DNA of 64,000 nucleotides. Origin: Thiohalocapsa sp. PB-PSB1 (GTDB lineage: Bacteria > Pseudomonadota > Gammaproteobacteria > Chromatiales > Chromatiaceae). The position numbers and the translations under genes were made by a program. Shown here one piece after another: positions 1 to 8,916 of this stretch. Location of the stretch: the NCBI GenBank assembly GCA_016745215.1, contig CP050890.1, forward strand, positions 7,519,001 through 7,583,000. Reading direction: 5' to 3'. Below the pieces are notes generated by a model. The model was not told where the DNA came from, searched no databases, and saw only the letters and a program-made list of their open reading frames with translations. The stretch's first letter is position 1. Every line of letters starts with the position of its first letter.

Positions 1-969
1 CCGGCCGTTGCGGCGACGTTTCGACCCGGTGTATTGTCCGGTCTCGGTGGCTTCGGCGGGCTGTTCGAATTGCCGGCGGGCTATCGTCGACCGGTGCTGG
101 TGTCGGGCACCGACGGCGTCGGCACCAAGCTGAAACTTGCCATCGCATTGCAGCAACATACAACCATCGGAATCGATCTGGTGGCGATGTGCGCTAATGA
201 TGTGATCGTCTGTGGCGCTGAGCCTCTGTTTTTTCTCGATTATTATGCGACAGGCAAGCTGAATGTGGAGTTCGCCGCGGATGTGGTCGCCGGTATTGCC
301 GAGGGCTGCCGTCTAGCCGGCTGCGCGCTGATCGGCGGCGAGACCGCAGAAATGCCCGGCATGTATCAGGCACAAGACTACGATCTGGCTGGATTTTGCG
401 TCGGTATTGTCGAAAAGGACGCCATCATTACCCCTGAGCGCGTGCAGGCAAGCGATGCGCTCATCGCGTTGTCCTCGTCGGGCGCACATGCCAATGGCTA
501 TTCTCTGATCCGCAAGGTGCTGGAAATCAGCGGCACCGATCCCGCTGTAAGCTTCGATGGTGCGACCTTGGCCGAGCGGCTGCTGGCACCAACCCGCATC
601 TATGTAAAGCCAGTGCTGGGGCTGATCGAGCAGTTTGATCTGCATGGCTTTGCACATATTACCGGCGGCGGAATCACCGAAAACCTGCCGCGGATCTTAC
701 CGCAAGGAATCAAGGCCAGCGTCGATCTGGCGAGTTGGACTCTGCCGGCCCTGTTTCACTGGTTGCGCGATACCGGCAACATTGCAGAAGACGAGATGCT
801 GCGGACCTTCAACTGCGGTGTGGGGTTGATAGCCTGTCTGCCGATGAGCCAAGCCGAAGCCGCATGTGCCTGGCTGGCCGATGCCGGCGAATCAGCCTGG
901 GTCATCGGTCGAATTGAGGCAGTTTCGAACCTGGATGTCATCGACTATGCCGGCAAATTCGATGTCTGA
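1..969 (+). CDS. purM: Phosphoribosylformylglycinamidine cyclo-ligase, 3' part
   Basis: PurM (AIR synthetase) closes the imidazole ring in step five of purine synthesis, turning FGAM into AIR with ATP in the cytoplasm. The reading frame is open from base 1, so the true start lies left of the window; the TTG at 34 is not the real start. About 322 residues are visible and align from memory with most of E. coli PurM, lacking only the first tens of residues. Family landmarks are seen: SGTDGVGTK near the start of the visible part, GIDLVAMC, GGETAEMPGMY, SSSGAHANGYSL and the FNCGVG motif near the C-terminus. It stands 89 bases upstream of the NhaR-like gene with no repeat between them. The family call is secure. 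Confidence 0.97.
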   Translation, partial: PAVAATFRPGVLSGLGGFGGLFELPAGYRRPVLVSGTDGVGTKLKLAIALQQHTTIGIDLVAMCANDVIVCGAEPLFFLDYYATGKLNVEFAADVVAGIAEGCRLAGCALIGGETAEMPGMYQAQDYDLAGFCVGIVEKDAIITPERVQASDALIALSSSGAHANGYSLIRKVLEISGTDPAVSFDGATLAERLLAPTRIYVKPVLGLIEQFDLHGFAHITGGGITENLPRILPQGIKASVDLASWTLPALFHWLRDTGNIAEDEMLRTFNCGVGLIACLPMSQAEAACAWLADAGESAWVIGRIEAVSNLDVIDYAGKFDV

Positions 970-1058
970 ATGCCGCGGCTTCTGCTCGCGAGCCCGGTTG
1001 AGCAAACTGGTCGGAGGGGTTCTTTTCGCCGCCGATGCTGTCTCATCCTTAGCATTTT

Positions 1059-1958
1059 ATGGCGCATATCAACCTTAAACATTTACGTTACTTCTGGGCT
1101 GTTGCCGCACATGGCTCCATCGCCAAGGCAGCACATGTGCTTCATCTTACGCCGCAGACCATCAGCGGCCAGTTGCGCGAACTGGAAGACCAGATCGGCG
1201 CCAAATTATTCGCCAAAACCGGCCGTAATCTCGTGCTGACCGATACCGGCAGGCTCGTGTTCGGTTATGCAGACGATATGTTCCGCATCAGTGACGAACT
1301 GCAGGATGTCCTGGCCGGGCGCACAACGGGCGGTGGCCTAACGCTGAACGTCGGCATCGCCATGGTTGTGCCCAAGCTGCTAACCTACCGATTGCTCGCA
1401 CCCGTTCTGGCGATGTCGGAACCGGTGCGCCTGGTCTGCATCGAAAGACCCTTGGTGGATCTGCTTGCAGATCTTTCAGTACACAAACTCGACCTGGTAC
1501 TGACGGACAGCCCGCTGAATCCGGCGCTGAACATTCGCGCCTATAATCACGCCCTCGGCGAGTCTCCGGTGACCTTCTACGCCGCCAAAGGCCTGGCCGA
1601 ACGCTGGCGTGAAGGCTTTCCGCGCTCGTTGGAAGCGGCACCCATGCTGATGCCCGCAGACAGCAGTTCGTTGCGTCGTGCGCTGGACTTTTGGTTTGAG
1701 CGTATTGGCGTGCGCCCGCGTACACTAGCTGAGATCGACGACCGCGCGCTGATGAAGACCTTTGGCGAGGCCGGCGTAGGTATCTTCACTGCGCCACAAA
1801 CGGTGGAAGAGGATGTACTGGCAAAGTATGCGGTGGAAGTGGTTGGACGCACCGACGAAGTTACCGAGCGTTTTTATGCCATCTCAGCAGAGCGGCGCAT
1901 TAAGCATCCGGCGGTCTCGGTGATCACCGAGGCGGCACGCAATGGGCTGTTTCGCTGA
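1059..1958 (+). CDS. nhaR: LysR-family regulator, NhaR-like
   Basis: A 299-residue LysR-type transcription factor that most resembles NhaR, the Na+/H+ antiporter activator. The opening MAHINLKHLRYFW and the helix-turn-helix around residues 18-40 (GSIAKAAHVLHLTPQTISGQ) follow the NhaR pattern, as does the effector half with HKLDLVLTDSPLNP and DDRALMKTFGEAGVGIF. Length is normal for the family. No nhaA antiporter gene lies next to it here, so its target is elsewhere or different; the symbol is by resemblance only. It ends 13 bases before a repeat element. An ordinary LysR regulator of another pathway is the alternative. Confidence 0.85.
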   Translation: MAHINLKHLRYFWAVAAHGSIAKAAHVLHLTPQTISGQLRELEDQIGAKLFAKTGRNLVLTDTGRLVFGYADDMFRISDELQDVLAGRTTGGGLTLNVGIAMVVPKLLTYRLLAPVLAMSEPVRLVCIERPLVDLLADLSVHKLDLVLTDSPLNPALNIRAYNHALGESPVTFYAAKGLAERWREGFPRSLEAAPMLMPADSSSLRRALDFWFERIGVRPRTLAEIDDRALMKTFGEAGVGIFTAPQTVEEDVLAKYAVEVVGRTDEVTERFYAISAERRIKHPAVSVITEAARNGLFR

Positions 1959-1971
1959 GGCTCTATTGCTT

Positions 1972-2336
1972 AGGCGATTGCCGGAGAGAAACAGACCAAC
2001 TGACGCCGGATTCTCGCTCGCCTGCGCGAAGCGGCAACCCGCCCATCGTCGCTACAGTCGCCCTATGGAGGCGGGTTGCCGCAACGTCGATGCCGGACGA
2101 GAAGGGGTGCTGCCTTCAAAGAATGTGAAGATTCACCGCACAGACGCAGAGTGCGCAGAGGGGCCAAGGCGCTCCGCCCGCAAGCGGACCTTTACCCGCC
2201 GTGGGAGCCGGTCGGCGTAGGAGCCCTTTGCGGGCGACCCGGCAGGCTTCATTCTGGTTGAATAGCTGAACATTCTACGCAGGCTGCACCCACGAGAAGA
2301 CAAGCCAGGTAGTCTGTTTCTCGACAGAAATCGCCT
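1972..2336. repeat. Extragenic repeat bounded by inverted GGCGATT ends
   Basis: The 470-base gap after the LysR gene holds no gene. It starts with AGGCGATTGCCGGAGAG followed by AAACAGACC and ends with the inverted counterpart GTCTGTTTCTCGACAG followed by AAATCGCCT, so the two ends form an imperfect inverted repeat about 25 bases long. Inside are a CGCAGAG-type repeat (about 2118-2165) and a REP-like AGGAGCCC...GCGGGCGAC hairpin (about 2190-2240) found many times further right. The left end recurs at 3634, 13978, 30624 and, inverted, at about 36451. Confidence 0.75.
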
Positions 2337-2430
2337 TGACCCGGCCACCGCCATACCGCTGCCGGACTTGCACAACGCTGACTGCGCCCCAGCTTCCCCA
2401 GCATTGCCAATCGATTGATCAACATCGCCC

Positions 2431-3399
2431 ATGTACTGGCTGATTAGTACCTTATTACTGCTTGGTGGCCTCTATGCAGTAAGCGATTTCTCGGAACGGC
2501 GGCTGGAGGCCCGCTTTCCCGCCATCGGCCAGTTCTCGTGGATTGCCGGGAGCCGGATGCATTACACCGACAGCACTGGCGCCGATCCGATGCCAGCCGA
2601 TCCAATCCCAGCCAACGTGCCGCCCCTGATACTGATTCATGGCGCAAGCACCAACCTGCGCGATTTCCATGCCAGCCTAGCGGAGCCGCTGGCCGTCAAA
2701 CATCGGGTGATCGCCCTGGATCGCCCCGGGCATGGGTATAGCGAACCTGATAAGGGTTCCTGGCCAGATCCGGCCGTGCAGGCCGACATCCTGCACGAGC
2801 TACTCGACAAGCTCGGCGCCAAGCCAGCGATCCTGGTGGGGCATTCCTGGGCGGGCTCCCTGGTGCTGGCCTACATGCTGGCCTATCCGGACGCGGTTTC
2901 CGGTGCCGTCCTGCTGGCTGGCGTGAGTCACCCCTGGACAGGCGGCGTCGCCTGGTACAATGACCTTGCCGGCATACCGTTGCTCGGTCGTCTATTCGCT
3001 CACACCCTACCGCTGACCGCGGGACGACTCAGCATGAATTCCGGCATTGCATCGGCATTCATGCCAAATCCGGTGCCATCCGGGTATCGCGAGCGCACGG
3101 CAGTTGAACTGACCTTACGCCCATCCAACTTTCTCGCCAACGCCGACGACGTGCGATTATTGAGCCCTTTTTTACAACGGCAAAGCAAGCGTTACCACCG
3201 CCTGCATCAACCGCTGCTGCTGATTACCGGCGATAGCGATCCTATTGTGCCGGCCTGGAACCATACCGAACGCTTGATGCAGCAAGCGCCGAATGCCCAG
3301 CTCGTGGTGCTGGAAGACACCGGCCATAACCTGCATCATGTGCGCACCGAACAGGTCGTTTCATTCATCGACAAGTTCGCCTCCGAGCTTTATCCATGA
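2431..3399 (+). CDS. Alpha/beta hydrolase with N-terminal membrane anchor
   Basis: A 322-residue alpha/beta-fold hydrolase. Residues 1-17 form a hydrophobic segment that should act as a signal anchor. The fold is shown by the oxyanion-region motif LILIHGAS (about 67-73), the nucleophile elbow GHSWAG with Ser at about 139, an acid in TGDSDPIVP and the catalytic His in DTGHNLHH near the C-terminus. This is the pattern of epoxide-hydrolase or haloperoxidase-like esterases, but the substrate cannot be read from sequence. The stop overlaps the start of the following CWC gene by four bases (ATGA), so the two are likely co-translated. Confidence 0.88.
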   Translation: MYWLISTLLLLGGLYAVSDFSERRLEARFPAIGQFSWIAGSRMHYTDSTGADPMPADPIPANVPPLILIHGASTNLRDFHASLAEPLAVKHRVIALDRPGHGYSEPDKGSWPDPAVQADILHELLDKLGAKPAILVGHSWAGSLVLAYMLAYPDAVSGAVLLAGVSHPWTGGVAWYNDLAGIPLLGRLFAHTLPLTAGRLSMNSGIASAFMPNPVPSGYRERTAVELTLRPSNFLANADDVRLLSPFLQRQSKRYHRLHQPLLLITGDSDPIVPAWNHTERLMQQAPNAQLVVLEDTGHNLHHVRTEQVVSFIDKFASELYP

Positions 3400-3635
3400 G
3401 CAAACACGAACAAAAGACCTGCCCACGCTGCGGTGCCGACTTCGAATGCAAACTCAACAATCCAATGCATTGCCAATGTGCCGGCATCGAGCTGTCCGAG
3501 CGGTTGACCGACCAGCTTGCCGCACATTGGCACGACTGCCTTTGCGCTGCTTGCTTGCGCGAGCTGGCGGCAGCCGAGCTTGGCGGTTCCAGCCTGAATC
3601 TGTTGCGCAAAGCCGTGGAGGATACGAAAGATTAG
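3396..3635 (+). CDS. Cysteine-rich CWC family protein
   Basis: A 79-residue protein with CPRCGADFEC at residues 9-18 and further Cys pairs (CQC, CLCAAC), matching the small cysteine-rich CWC family, probably a zinc-binding protein of unknown role. It overlaps the hydrolase gene by four bases. The stop codon TAG at 3633-3635 lies in the first bases of the GGCGATTG repeat that begins at 3634, so the last codons or the stop may have been changed by arrival of that repeat. Confidence 0.8.
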   Translation: MSKHEQKTCPRCGADFECKLNNPMHCQCAGIELSERLTDQLAAHWHDCLCAACLRELAAAELGGSSLNLLRKAVEDTKD

Positions 3636-3760
3636 GCGATTGCCGGAGAGAAACAGACCAACTGGCGCCGGATTCTCGTTCGTCTTTGCGAAGCGGCAGC
3701 CCGTTCATAGTCGCTCTCTGGGCGGGTTGCCGCAACGTCGAGGTCGGATGAGAAGCCAAG
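3634..3760. repeat. GGCGATTG-type extragenic repeat
   Basis: This copy shares over 100 bases with 1972-2100, including AGGCGATTGCCGGAGAG, the CAGACCAACTGGCGCCGG core and a GCGGGTTGCCGCAACGTCG segment. The remainder of the gap to prfC (3761-3853) shows no gene. Confidence 0.7.
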
Positions 3761-3853
3761 CCCGACAGAATCCGCCTCGAATCGCCTCGCTTGCGGATAA
3801 TTTTCCGACTCCGGAGGCTGCAATGCAGGTTGATATTGCGTCCAAGGCAGGCT

Positions 3854-5434
3854 TTACAGCTCCCGTGTCGCGAGAAAGCGCACCTCCGGCCAGCGCTCTT
3901 CAGTGAGTTCCAGGTTGATGCGGGTCGGCGCCAGATAGACCAGCTGATCGTCGCCGTCCAAGGCCAGGTTTTCGTACGCCTTTTCCTTTAGGCGGGCAAG
4001 CACCTTGGCATCCTCGCAAAGAATCCAGCGTGCGGTTTGCACATTGACCGGTTCCACTACCGCCTCGACACCGTATTCGTCCTTCAGCCGATAGGCAGCG
4101 ACATCGAACTGCAGGACGCCGATGGCGCCAAGGATGATGTCATTGTTCTTCAGCGGGCGGAATACCTGGGTCGCGCCTTCCTCGCAGAGTTGCAATACGC
4201 CTTTTTGCAATGCCTTGGTTTTTAAAGGATCTTTTAATACCACGCGGCGGAACAGTTCCGGCGCAAAATAGGGCACACCCTCATACTTGAGGTCTTCCCC
4301 CTCGGTGAAGGTGTCGCCGATCTGGATTGTGCCGTGGTTGTGCAGGCCGATGATATCGCCTGGCCAGGCTTCTTCCAGACGCCGACGCTCATCCGCCTGG
4401 AAGGTGATGGCATTGGCCACCTGCACCGTCTTGCCGATACGCACATGACGCACCTTCATACCCTGGCGATAGCTGCCAGAGCAGACCCGCAGGAATGCCA
4501 CACGATCCCGATGCGCCGGGTCCATGTTCGCCTGGATTTTGAACACAAAGCCGGTGAACTTGTTCTCGGCCGGTGCAACCCCGCGCTCACGGGTGATGCG
4601 CGGGCGCGGCGGCGGCGCATACTCGACAAATGCGTCCAACAGCTCTCTTACGCCGAAGTTATTGATCGCAGAGCCGAAAAAGACCGGCGTTTGCTTGCCG
4701 GCACGGTAGTCCTCCAGATCCAAAGGGTGGCTGGCACCCTGTACCAATTCCATTTCATCGCGCAATTCCGCGGCCTGATCTCCGAGCAATTCATCCAGGC
4801 GTGGATTGTCGATGCCTTCGATGATCTCGCCGGTCTGGATCTTGCCGCCATGGGTGGCGCTGAACAGATGAGTGCGATCATGGCGCAGATCGTAGACACC
4901 CTTGAAGCGTTTGCCCATGCCGATGGGCCAGGTAACCGGCGCACAGCGGATGTTCAGGATATCTTCGATCTCATCCAGGATCTCGATGGCACCGCGGCCC
5001 TCCCGGTCGAGCTTATTGACAAAGGTGAGGATCGGCGTATCGCGCAGTCGACAGACATCCATCAGCTTGATGGTGCGCTCCTCGACACCCTTGGCAGCAT
5101 CGATCACCATCAATGCGGAGTCCACCGCCGTTAGAGTGCGATAGGTGTCCTCGGAGAAATCCTCATGCCCAGGGGTATCCAGCAGGTTCACGATGGCCTG
5201 CTCGAACGGAAACTGCATCACCGACGAGGTCACCGAAATGCCGCGCTGCTTTTCCAACTCCATCCAATCCGAAGTCGCATGTCGCGCCGCCTTACGGCCC
5301 TTGACCGTGCCGGCCATTTGGATGGCGCCGCCAAACAGCAGCAGCTTTTCGGTCAATGTGGTCTTTCCAGCGTCCGGATGGGAAATAATCGCAAAGGTAC
5401 GGCGCTTGGCGAGTTGCTCGTCGAGCTGAGACAT
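3854..5434 (-). CDS. prfC: Peptide chain release factor 3
   Basis: RF3 is a translational GTPase that removes RF1/RF2 from the ribosome after termination. The protein of about 526 residues has the G1 motif SHPDAGKTTLTEK, the G3 motif DTPGHEDF and the G4 motif NKLDREGR, followed by EF-Tu-like domain 2 and the RF3 C-terminal region. I chose the ATG at 5434, which gives MSQLDEQLAKRR as in other RF3 proteins; the frame runs nine codons further up to a TTG at 5461 that adds an unconserved extension. It is transcribed against the CWC gene and alone on its strand. Length is close to the family norm of about 529. Confidence 0.96.
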   Translation of the reverse strand: MSQLDEQLAKRRTFAIISHPDAGKTTLTEKLLLFGGAIQMAGTVKGRKAARHATSDWMELEKQRGISVTSSVMQFPFEQAIVNLLDTPGHEDFSEDTYRTLTAVDSALMVIDAAKGVEERTIKLMDVCRLRDTPILTFVNKLDREGRGAIEILDEIEDILNIRCAPVTWPIGMGKRFKGVYDLRHDRTHLFSATHGGKIQTGEIIEGIDNPRLDELLGDQAAELRDEMELVQGASHPLDLEDYRAGKQTPVFFGSAINNFGVRELLDAFVEYAPPPRPRITRERGVAPAENKFTGFVFKIQANMDPAHRDRVAFLRVCSGSYRQGMKVRHVRIGKTVQVANAITFQADERRRLEEAWPGDIIGLHNHGTIQIGDTFTEGEDLKYEGVPYFAPELFRRVVLKDPLKTKALQKGVLQLCEEGATQVFRPLKNNDIILGAIGVLQFDVAAYRLKDEYGVEAVVEPVNVQTARWILCEDAKVLARLKEKAYENLALDGDDQLVYLAPTRINLELTEERWPEVRFLATREL

Positions 5435-5461
5435 GAATTTTGGAGAATGCAGGCTTGGCAA

Positions 5462-5823
5462 AGCTGTCTATTATAGCGGGTCGGTGTTATCGACTGCCAT
5501 CGGTGTGGGCGATAAGCCAGCAGTTTCAAGTTTAAGACCATGATGTGATGAAGGACACTTTACACTGGTTTTCCCTAGCAATTTTCCCCGCCTTTTTCTA
5601 TAAAATACTGATATATAAGACTTTTATTGGTTTATAATTTTTCATTTTATCGCCATGCAAAATGCGCTTCGTCGCTTAGTGGGAGTTCTTCCTTTTGTGC
5701 TTCTTTTTTCTTCTTGGATTCGGTGACGGATTCGGTGACGGATTCAGTAACGGTTTGATTGAATTGGATTCAGGCTCACATCCGCATACATCTACCAAGC
5801 CATCCCGAGCCCCAGCGAGAAAC
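5462..5823. other. Gene-free AT-rich stretch
   Basis: No gene is seen. Bases 5570-5660 are strikingly AT-rich for this window and contain several TATAAT-like words on both strands, so promoters for prfC (minus strand) may lie here, though no single one is convincing. At 5715-5770 there is a short tandem of GGATTCGGTGAC-type units (three and a partial), a base-composition relative of the GATACCGAT repeats elsewhere. Confidence 0.5.
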
Positions 5824-6114
5824 TCAGTCCAGGCCAAAGGGTGCCACCTTCGTGTCCGTCCAGATATTCAGCACCCCAGGGCGACTCTCGGCTACGTCCC
5901 TCTGGTCTGAAGCGATACGTCCGCGTATCACAATCACCTTTTCGCCGATCGCTACTCGTGCGGCATCGTCTGGCCGCGGTGTGATCTCGACGGGCTGATA
6001 GTCCCGATCAATCTGAACTTCCGGGAGTCGCTCGATCGCGGCCGTCATTAGTGCTGCACCGGTCATGTGACTAGAAACGAGAATTTCGATTAGGACTGTT
6101 TCCATAGTCGCCAT
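5824..6114 (-). CDS. Small hypothetical protein, possible orphan protease-prodomain-like domain
   Basis: A 96-residue ORF with a good Shine-Dalgarno sequence (GGAG ten bases before the ATG). It reads as a compact alpha/beta domain: an initial strand (VLIEILVSS), helix, EVQIDRDYQPVEITP, then KVIVIRGRI and a final LNIWTDTKVAPF. From memory the ending resembles the N-terminal region that precedes the catalytic domain in some subtilisin-like S8 peptidases, but no protease follows, so it would be an orphan or a truncated remnant. That resemblance is uncertain. It sits between AT-rich and repeat DNA. Confidence 0.5.
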   Translation of the reverse strand: MATMETVLIEILVSSHMTGAALMTAAIERLPEVQIDRDYQPVEITPRPDDAARVAIGEKVIVIRGRIASDQRDVAESRPGVLNIWTDTKVAPFGLD

Positions 6115-6264
6115 AGTTTCTTAACTCCAGAATCAAGGTGATACTGCCGACACGTTTTTCTCCCGTCGTCTGGTTTATGCCACCAAACGACGGGAGAGCG
6201 CACCACAGCGTATTCGCTTCAAGCCAAACGAAGGGGCACCGCAACAAATCGGTTGCAGCACCCT

Positions 6265-6515
6265 GGTGTGCGATGCGTTGTGCGCAGACGACAACAGCAA
6301 GCAAAAGGCACTGCTCGATCGTCTTGTGGTCATGCTAACGAAGCTCGGACAGCGTGGCTAGGCGGTCAGCGAGGAGCTTGGCGGATAGCGGGTTGGTCAG
6401 TTCGATACCGACGTTGATACCGATACCAACGCCGATACCGACGCCGATAGCGGTACCGAATGAGTCGGCAGGCGACACCCAAGCCAAAACCTGTTTAGCT
6501 TGTTTCTGCACCATT
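6265..6515 (+). repeat. Decayed four-helix-bundle gene module, copy A
   Basis: Partial copy of the interspersed module described at 36508-37143. The plus strand reads CDALCADDNSKQKALLDR, then a stop replaces the expected Tyr codon after QRG, and the GATACCGAC-type acidic-tail DNA follows (about 6413-6460). It ends with the shared tail CAAGCCAAAACCTG. At 6519-6560 a 21-base unit starting AGCTAGGCTTTTGGACACCC is present twice in tandem. Confidence 0.7.
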
Positions 6516-6624
6516 ACAGCTAGGCTTTTGGACACCCCAGCTAGGCTTTTGGACACCCTACACTTGGGTGCAACGCTGCCAGTCCTACCCAGCCGACAGC
6601 CGCTGCAGTGCTGCACTCGCGGCT

Positions 6625-7251
6625 TCAGTCGTCCCAGCGGCCGAAGCCCGGGATTCGCACCTGGTGCTCATTGTAGATGCCTTCTTCCGCGCTCCGATGG
6701 CAGGCGTTGCAATTGCTGAAGCTGCCCACCTCGGAGTTGTTGGCGACCATGCGCCGCGGGATCTCGTGGTGCTTGTTGCGGAAGTAGCGGGTCGCGGTGA
6801 TGCGCGGCAGGTCGCCGTCGCCGGTATTGCCGACGGTGAAGGCGCGCGAGCGCGAGCGCCGCGCGCTGTCGCCGGCGTTGGCATCCAAATAGGCGGCGAG
6901 CTGACTGCGCAGGGCCTGCGGCATGGATGCGTCGTCGCCGTAGTGTACTACGAGGCCCTCGGGGGTCATTACCTGCCGCCAGGCCGCCGCCGGCAGTAGC
7001 CCGGGCTGATAGGCCATGTGGCACGCGCCGCACTCCTCGGCATAGGTGGCATCGGTGACCGGAGCAATGTCTGCGCGCGAACTGATCCAGCCACGCGCGT
7101 CCTGACGATGATCTTCCTGCTCATGGCGCTTATGATGGTTCTCGTCATCGTCCTCGTCGCTGAGTGCCAAGCCGGTGCCGGCGACGGCGAGCAGGCCGCC
7201 GATGGCCAAGGCGAGCACGAGGTTGTATTTGCGGGGATAGATGGTCGGCAT
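6625..7251 (-). CDS. Diheme cytochrome c (DHC-like)
   Basis: A periplasmic c-type cytochrome of about 208 residues. A hydrophobic segment after the first ten residues (LVLALAIGGLLAVAGTGLAL) acts as signal or anchor, followed by an acidic/His-rich linker. Two CxxCH heme sites are visible: CGACH in the middle and CNACH near the C-terminus. I chose the ATG at 7251, which has AGGAG eight bases upstream; the frame extends 15 codons further without a ribosome site. It lies downstream of the SHP-like gene and the cytochrome b gene on the same strand. In Rhodobacter sphaeroides and relatives the DHC protein is encoded with SHP and a b-type cytochrome and passes electrons to SHP, so the same role is inferred here. 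Confidence 0.85.
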   Translation of the reverse strand: MPTIYPRKYNLVLALAIGGLLAVAGTGLALSDEDDDENHHKRHEQEDHRQDARGWISSRADIAPVTDATYAEECGACHMAYQPGLLPAAAWRQVMTPEGLVVHYGDDASMPQALRSQLAAYLDANAGDSARRSRSRAFTVGNTGDGDLPRITATRYFRNKHHEIPRRMVANNSEVGSFSNCNACHRSAEEGIYNEHQVRIPGFGRWDD

Positions 7252-7292
7252 GATCGGGGCTCCTGGTTGGATGATGGTTCTTGTGCTGAAAA

Positions 7293-7721
7293 TCATTGCG
7301 CATTGATGAAGGCCAGGAAATCGGCTTTTTCAGAGTCGGTGCATTCACGGCCGAGGGTCCAGCGGCAATTGCGGTAGAGCCACTTGGCGACCTTTTTGTC
7401 GTCACTCAGCCGCGCCGGATTCACCGACGGTGCCAGCGGCTCGATGCGCTTGCCGGTCTTGGCGTGGCGACCGGTCCGGGTCAGGTCGGTGCCGTGGCAG
7501 CTCGAGCAACTGCGAGCCGGAGCCGAACCTGGCTGCGGGTGCTCCGCCGTCCATGCCGCTGCACCGGCGGCGGCATCGCCGGCGGCCAGCGCCTGGCCAG
7601 CGCCGCAGCCGATGCAGAGACTCGCCGTCAAGGCCAAAGCCGCGAAGACCGACTGCCCGGCACCTGCTTGTCGGGTCCTGATCGATTGTATGTCTGTTGA
7701 AATCCTGCTATTCGTGCTCAT
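7293..7721 (-). CDS. SHP-like monoheme cytochrome c (DUF1924)
   Basis: A 142-residue secreted cytochrome. A signal peptide (hydrophobic about residues 24-46, ending AGQALAAG) precedes one heme motif CSSCHG at about residue 71, and the C-terminal half (VNPARLSDDKKVAKWLYRNC, CTDSEKADFLAFIN) matches the DUF1924 / sphaeroides-heme-protein family. Those proteins bind oxygen or other small ligands at a heme whose sixth ligand is a displaceable Asn. A pair of Cys in the NC...EC segment fits the family disulfide. It is the middle gene of the three-cytochrome operon, 41 bases before DHC. Confidence 0.85.
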   Translation of the reverse strand: MSTNSRISTDIQSIRTRQAGAGQSVFAALALTASLCIGCGAGQALAAGDAAAGAAAWTAEHPQPGSAPARSCSSCHGTDLTRTGRHAKTGKRIEPLAPSVNPARLSDDKKVAKWLYRNCRWTLGRECTDSEKADFLAFINAQ

Positions 7722-7763
7722 AAGAATGCTCCGTCGAAGAATCGATGGGTGTCGGTGAAGGGC

Positions 7764-8408
7764 TTACTCCTCGGTATCGCCGGAACGCTTGCGGCCAGTG
7801 AACATGGCTGCGATGAGGTTCTCGCGATGACTCAGGCTGGAGAAGATGACGCCGGCCACATGCATGACGATAAACGCCAGCGTCAGGTTGGCCAGCACCT
7901 CATGGGTCTCCTCGAAGACTTCGCCCCAGGCCGGCGACAGCCCGCTCATCAGTGGTGCCAGCGGGCCCGAGAGCTCCTGGGTGCCGTACAGAGCAAGCCC
8001 GCATAGACCGGTGGCGGCAACCAGTAACAGCAGTGCGACCACCATGGCCCCGCCGGCGGGGTTGTGGCCCAGATGGCGACCGGCGCGCAGTTGCAGCGCA
8101 TCGCCGAGGTAGTGGAGCACCACCCGCGGGCTGCGGACAAAGTCGCTGAAGCGCGCATGGCGGGTACCCACGAAGCCCCAGACCAGACGCACGGCGATCA
8201 ACGTCAACACCAGATAGCCGGCCCAGACGTGCACGCCGAGCAGGTCATCCTCGACAATGTAAGCAGTTGCGAAGGCGCCGACCAGGGACCAGTGGAAAAT
8301 GCGCACCAGCGGATCCCAGACCAGCACCTCGGCAGTTGATGGTGCGCCTCTGGCGGTCGCATCCTGCTGGCCCGGCTGTTGAATGACATTGGCGGTGTTA
8401 CTGTTCAT
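7764..8408 (-). CDS. Cytochrome b561-type membrane protein
   Basis: A 214-residue di-heme b-type cytochrome of the bacterial b561 / hydrogenase cyt b class (PF01292). The opening VWDPLVRIFHWSLVGAF carries the first heme His; other His residues lie in LLGVHVWAGYLV and near ETHEVLANLTLAFIVMHVAG. Four to five transmembrane segments are evident. As first gene of the minus-strand operon with SHP and DHC it probably feeds quinol electrons to the periplasmic DHC and then SHP. An AGGAG-like site precedes the ATG. Confidence 0.87.
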   Translation of the reverse strand: MNSNTANVIQQPGQQDATARGAPSTAEVLVWDPLVRIFHWSLVGAFATAYIVEDDLLGVHVWAGYLVLTLIAVRLVWGFVGTRHARFSDFVRSPRVVLHYLGDALQLRAGRHLGHNPAGGAMVVALLLLVAATGLCGLALYGTQELSGPLAPLMSGLSPAWGEVFEETHEVLANLTLAFIVMHVAGVIFSSLSHRENLIAAMFTGRKRSGDTEE

Positions 8409-8589
8409 GCAGCTCTCCTCGGAGATTCAGTGGATTTGCCTTGGCCGGGACTCGCCGCTGGCGATGGCCCGGCATGCGATGCACACTAGCGCGCTTTCGC
8501 TGACGATTGCCTGTACCCGGCTGTCAGCCTTTTGTCAGGTTTCCTCAGTCATCCTTACTTGAATCTCGACAACGTTCCCATGAGCCCTC

Positions 8590-8916
8590 ATGCATCCAGC
8601 CTATTTATGCACCGTCGCTTTTCTCACCCTGGCCGCCGCGGGCACCCTGGCCGACGAGGCGCCTCGGCACCATCACGACCATGACCATGACCATGACCGC
8701 GCCCGCGCCGCGCTGGCAGGCGGCGAGGTGCGTCCCATCGATGAAATTCTGGCCAGCGCCGCCGAAGCTGTTCCCGGTGACCCGATCAAGGTTGAGCTGG
8801 AACATGAACAGGGTCGTTGGATCTACGAGCTCAAGGTCATTGCCGAGGACGGGCGCCGGCTGGAAGTGTTGCTTGACGCCGCCACCGCTACCGTCATCGA
8901 GGTGGAGCAAGACTGA
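8590..8916 (+). CDS. PepSY-domain periplasmic protein
   Basis: A 108-residue protein with a signal peptide (cleavage near LADEAP), a His/Asp run HHHDHDHDHD at about residues 27-36 that could bind metal, and a PepSY domain (VELEHEQGRWIYELKVI, then LLDAATATVIEVEQD). PepSY proteins of this size are commonly encoded beside OmpR-type two-component systems next to cytochrome genes. The stop TGA overlaps the response-regulator ATG (TGATG), so translation is coupled. It is divergent from the cytochrome operon, and the 180-base gap at 8409-8589 probably holds both promoters. Confidence 0.85.
   Translation: MHPAYLCTVAFLTLAAAGTLADEAPRHHHDHDHDHDRARAALAGGEVRPIDEILASAAEAVPGDPIKVELEHEQGRWIYELKVIAEDGRRLEVLLDAATATVIEVEQD

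Noticed and set aside
4334..5134. 266-codon plus-strand frame opposite prfC
   Set aside because: Shadow of prfC; no family features.
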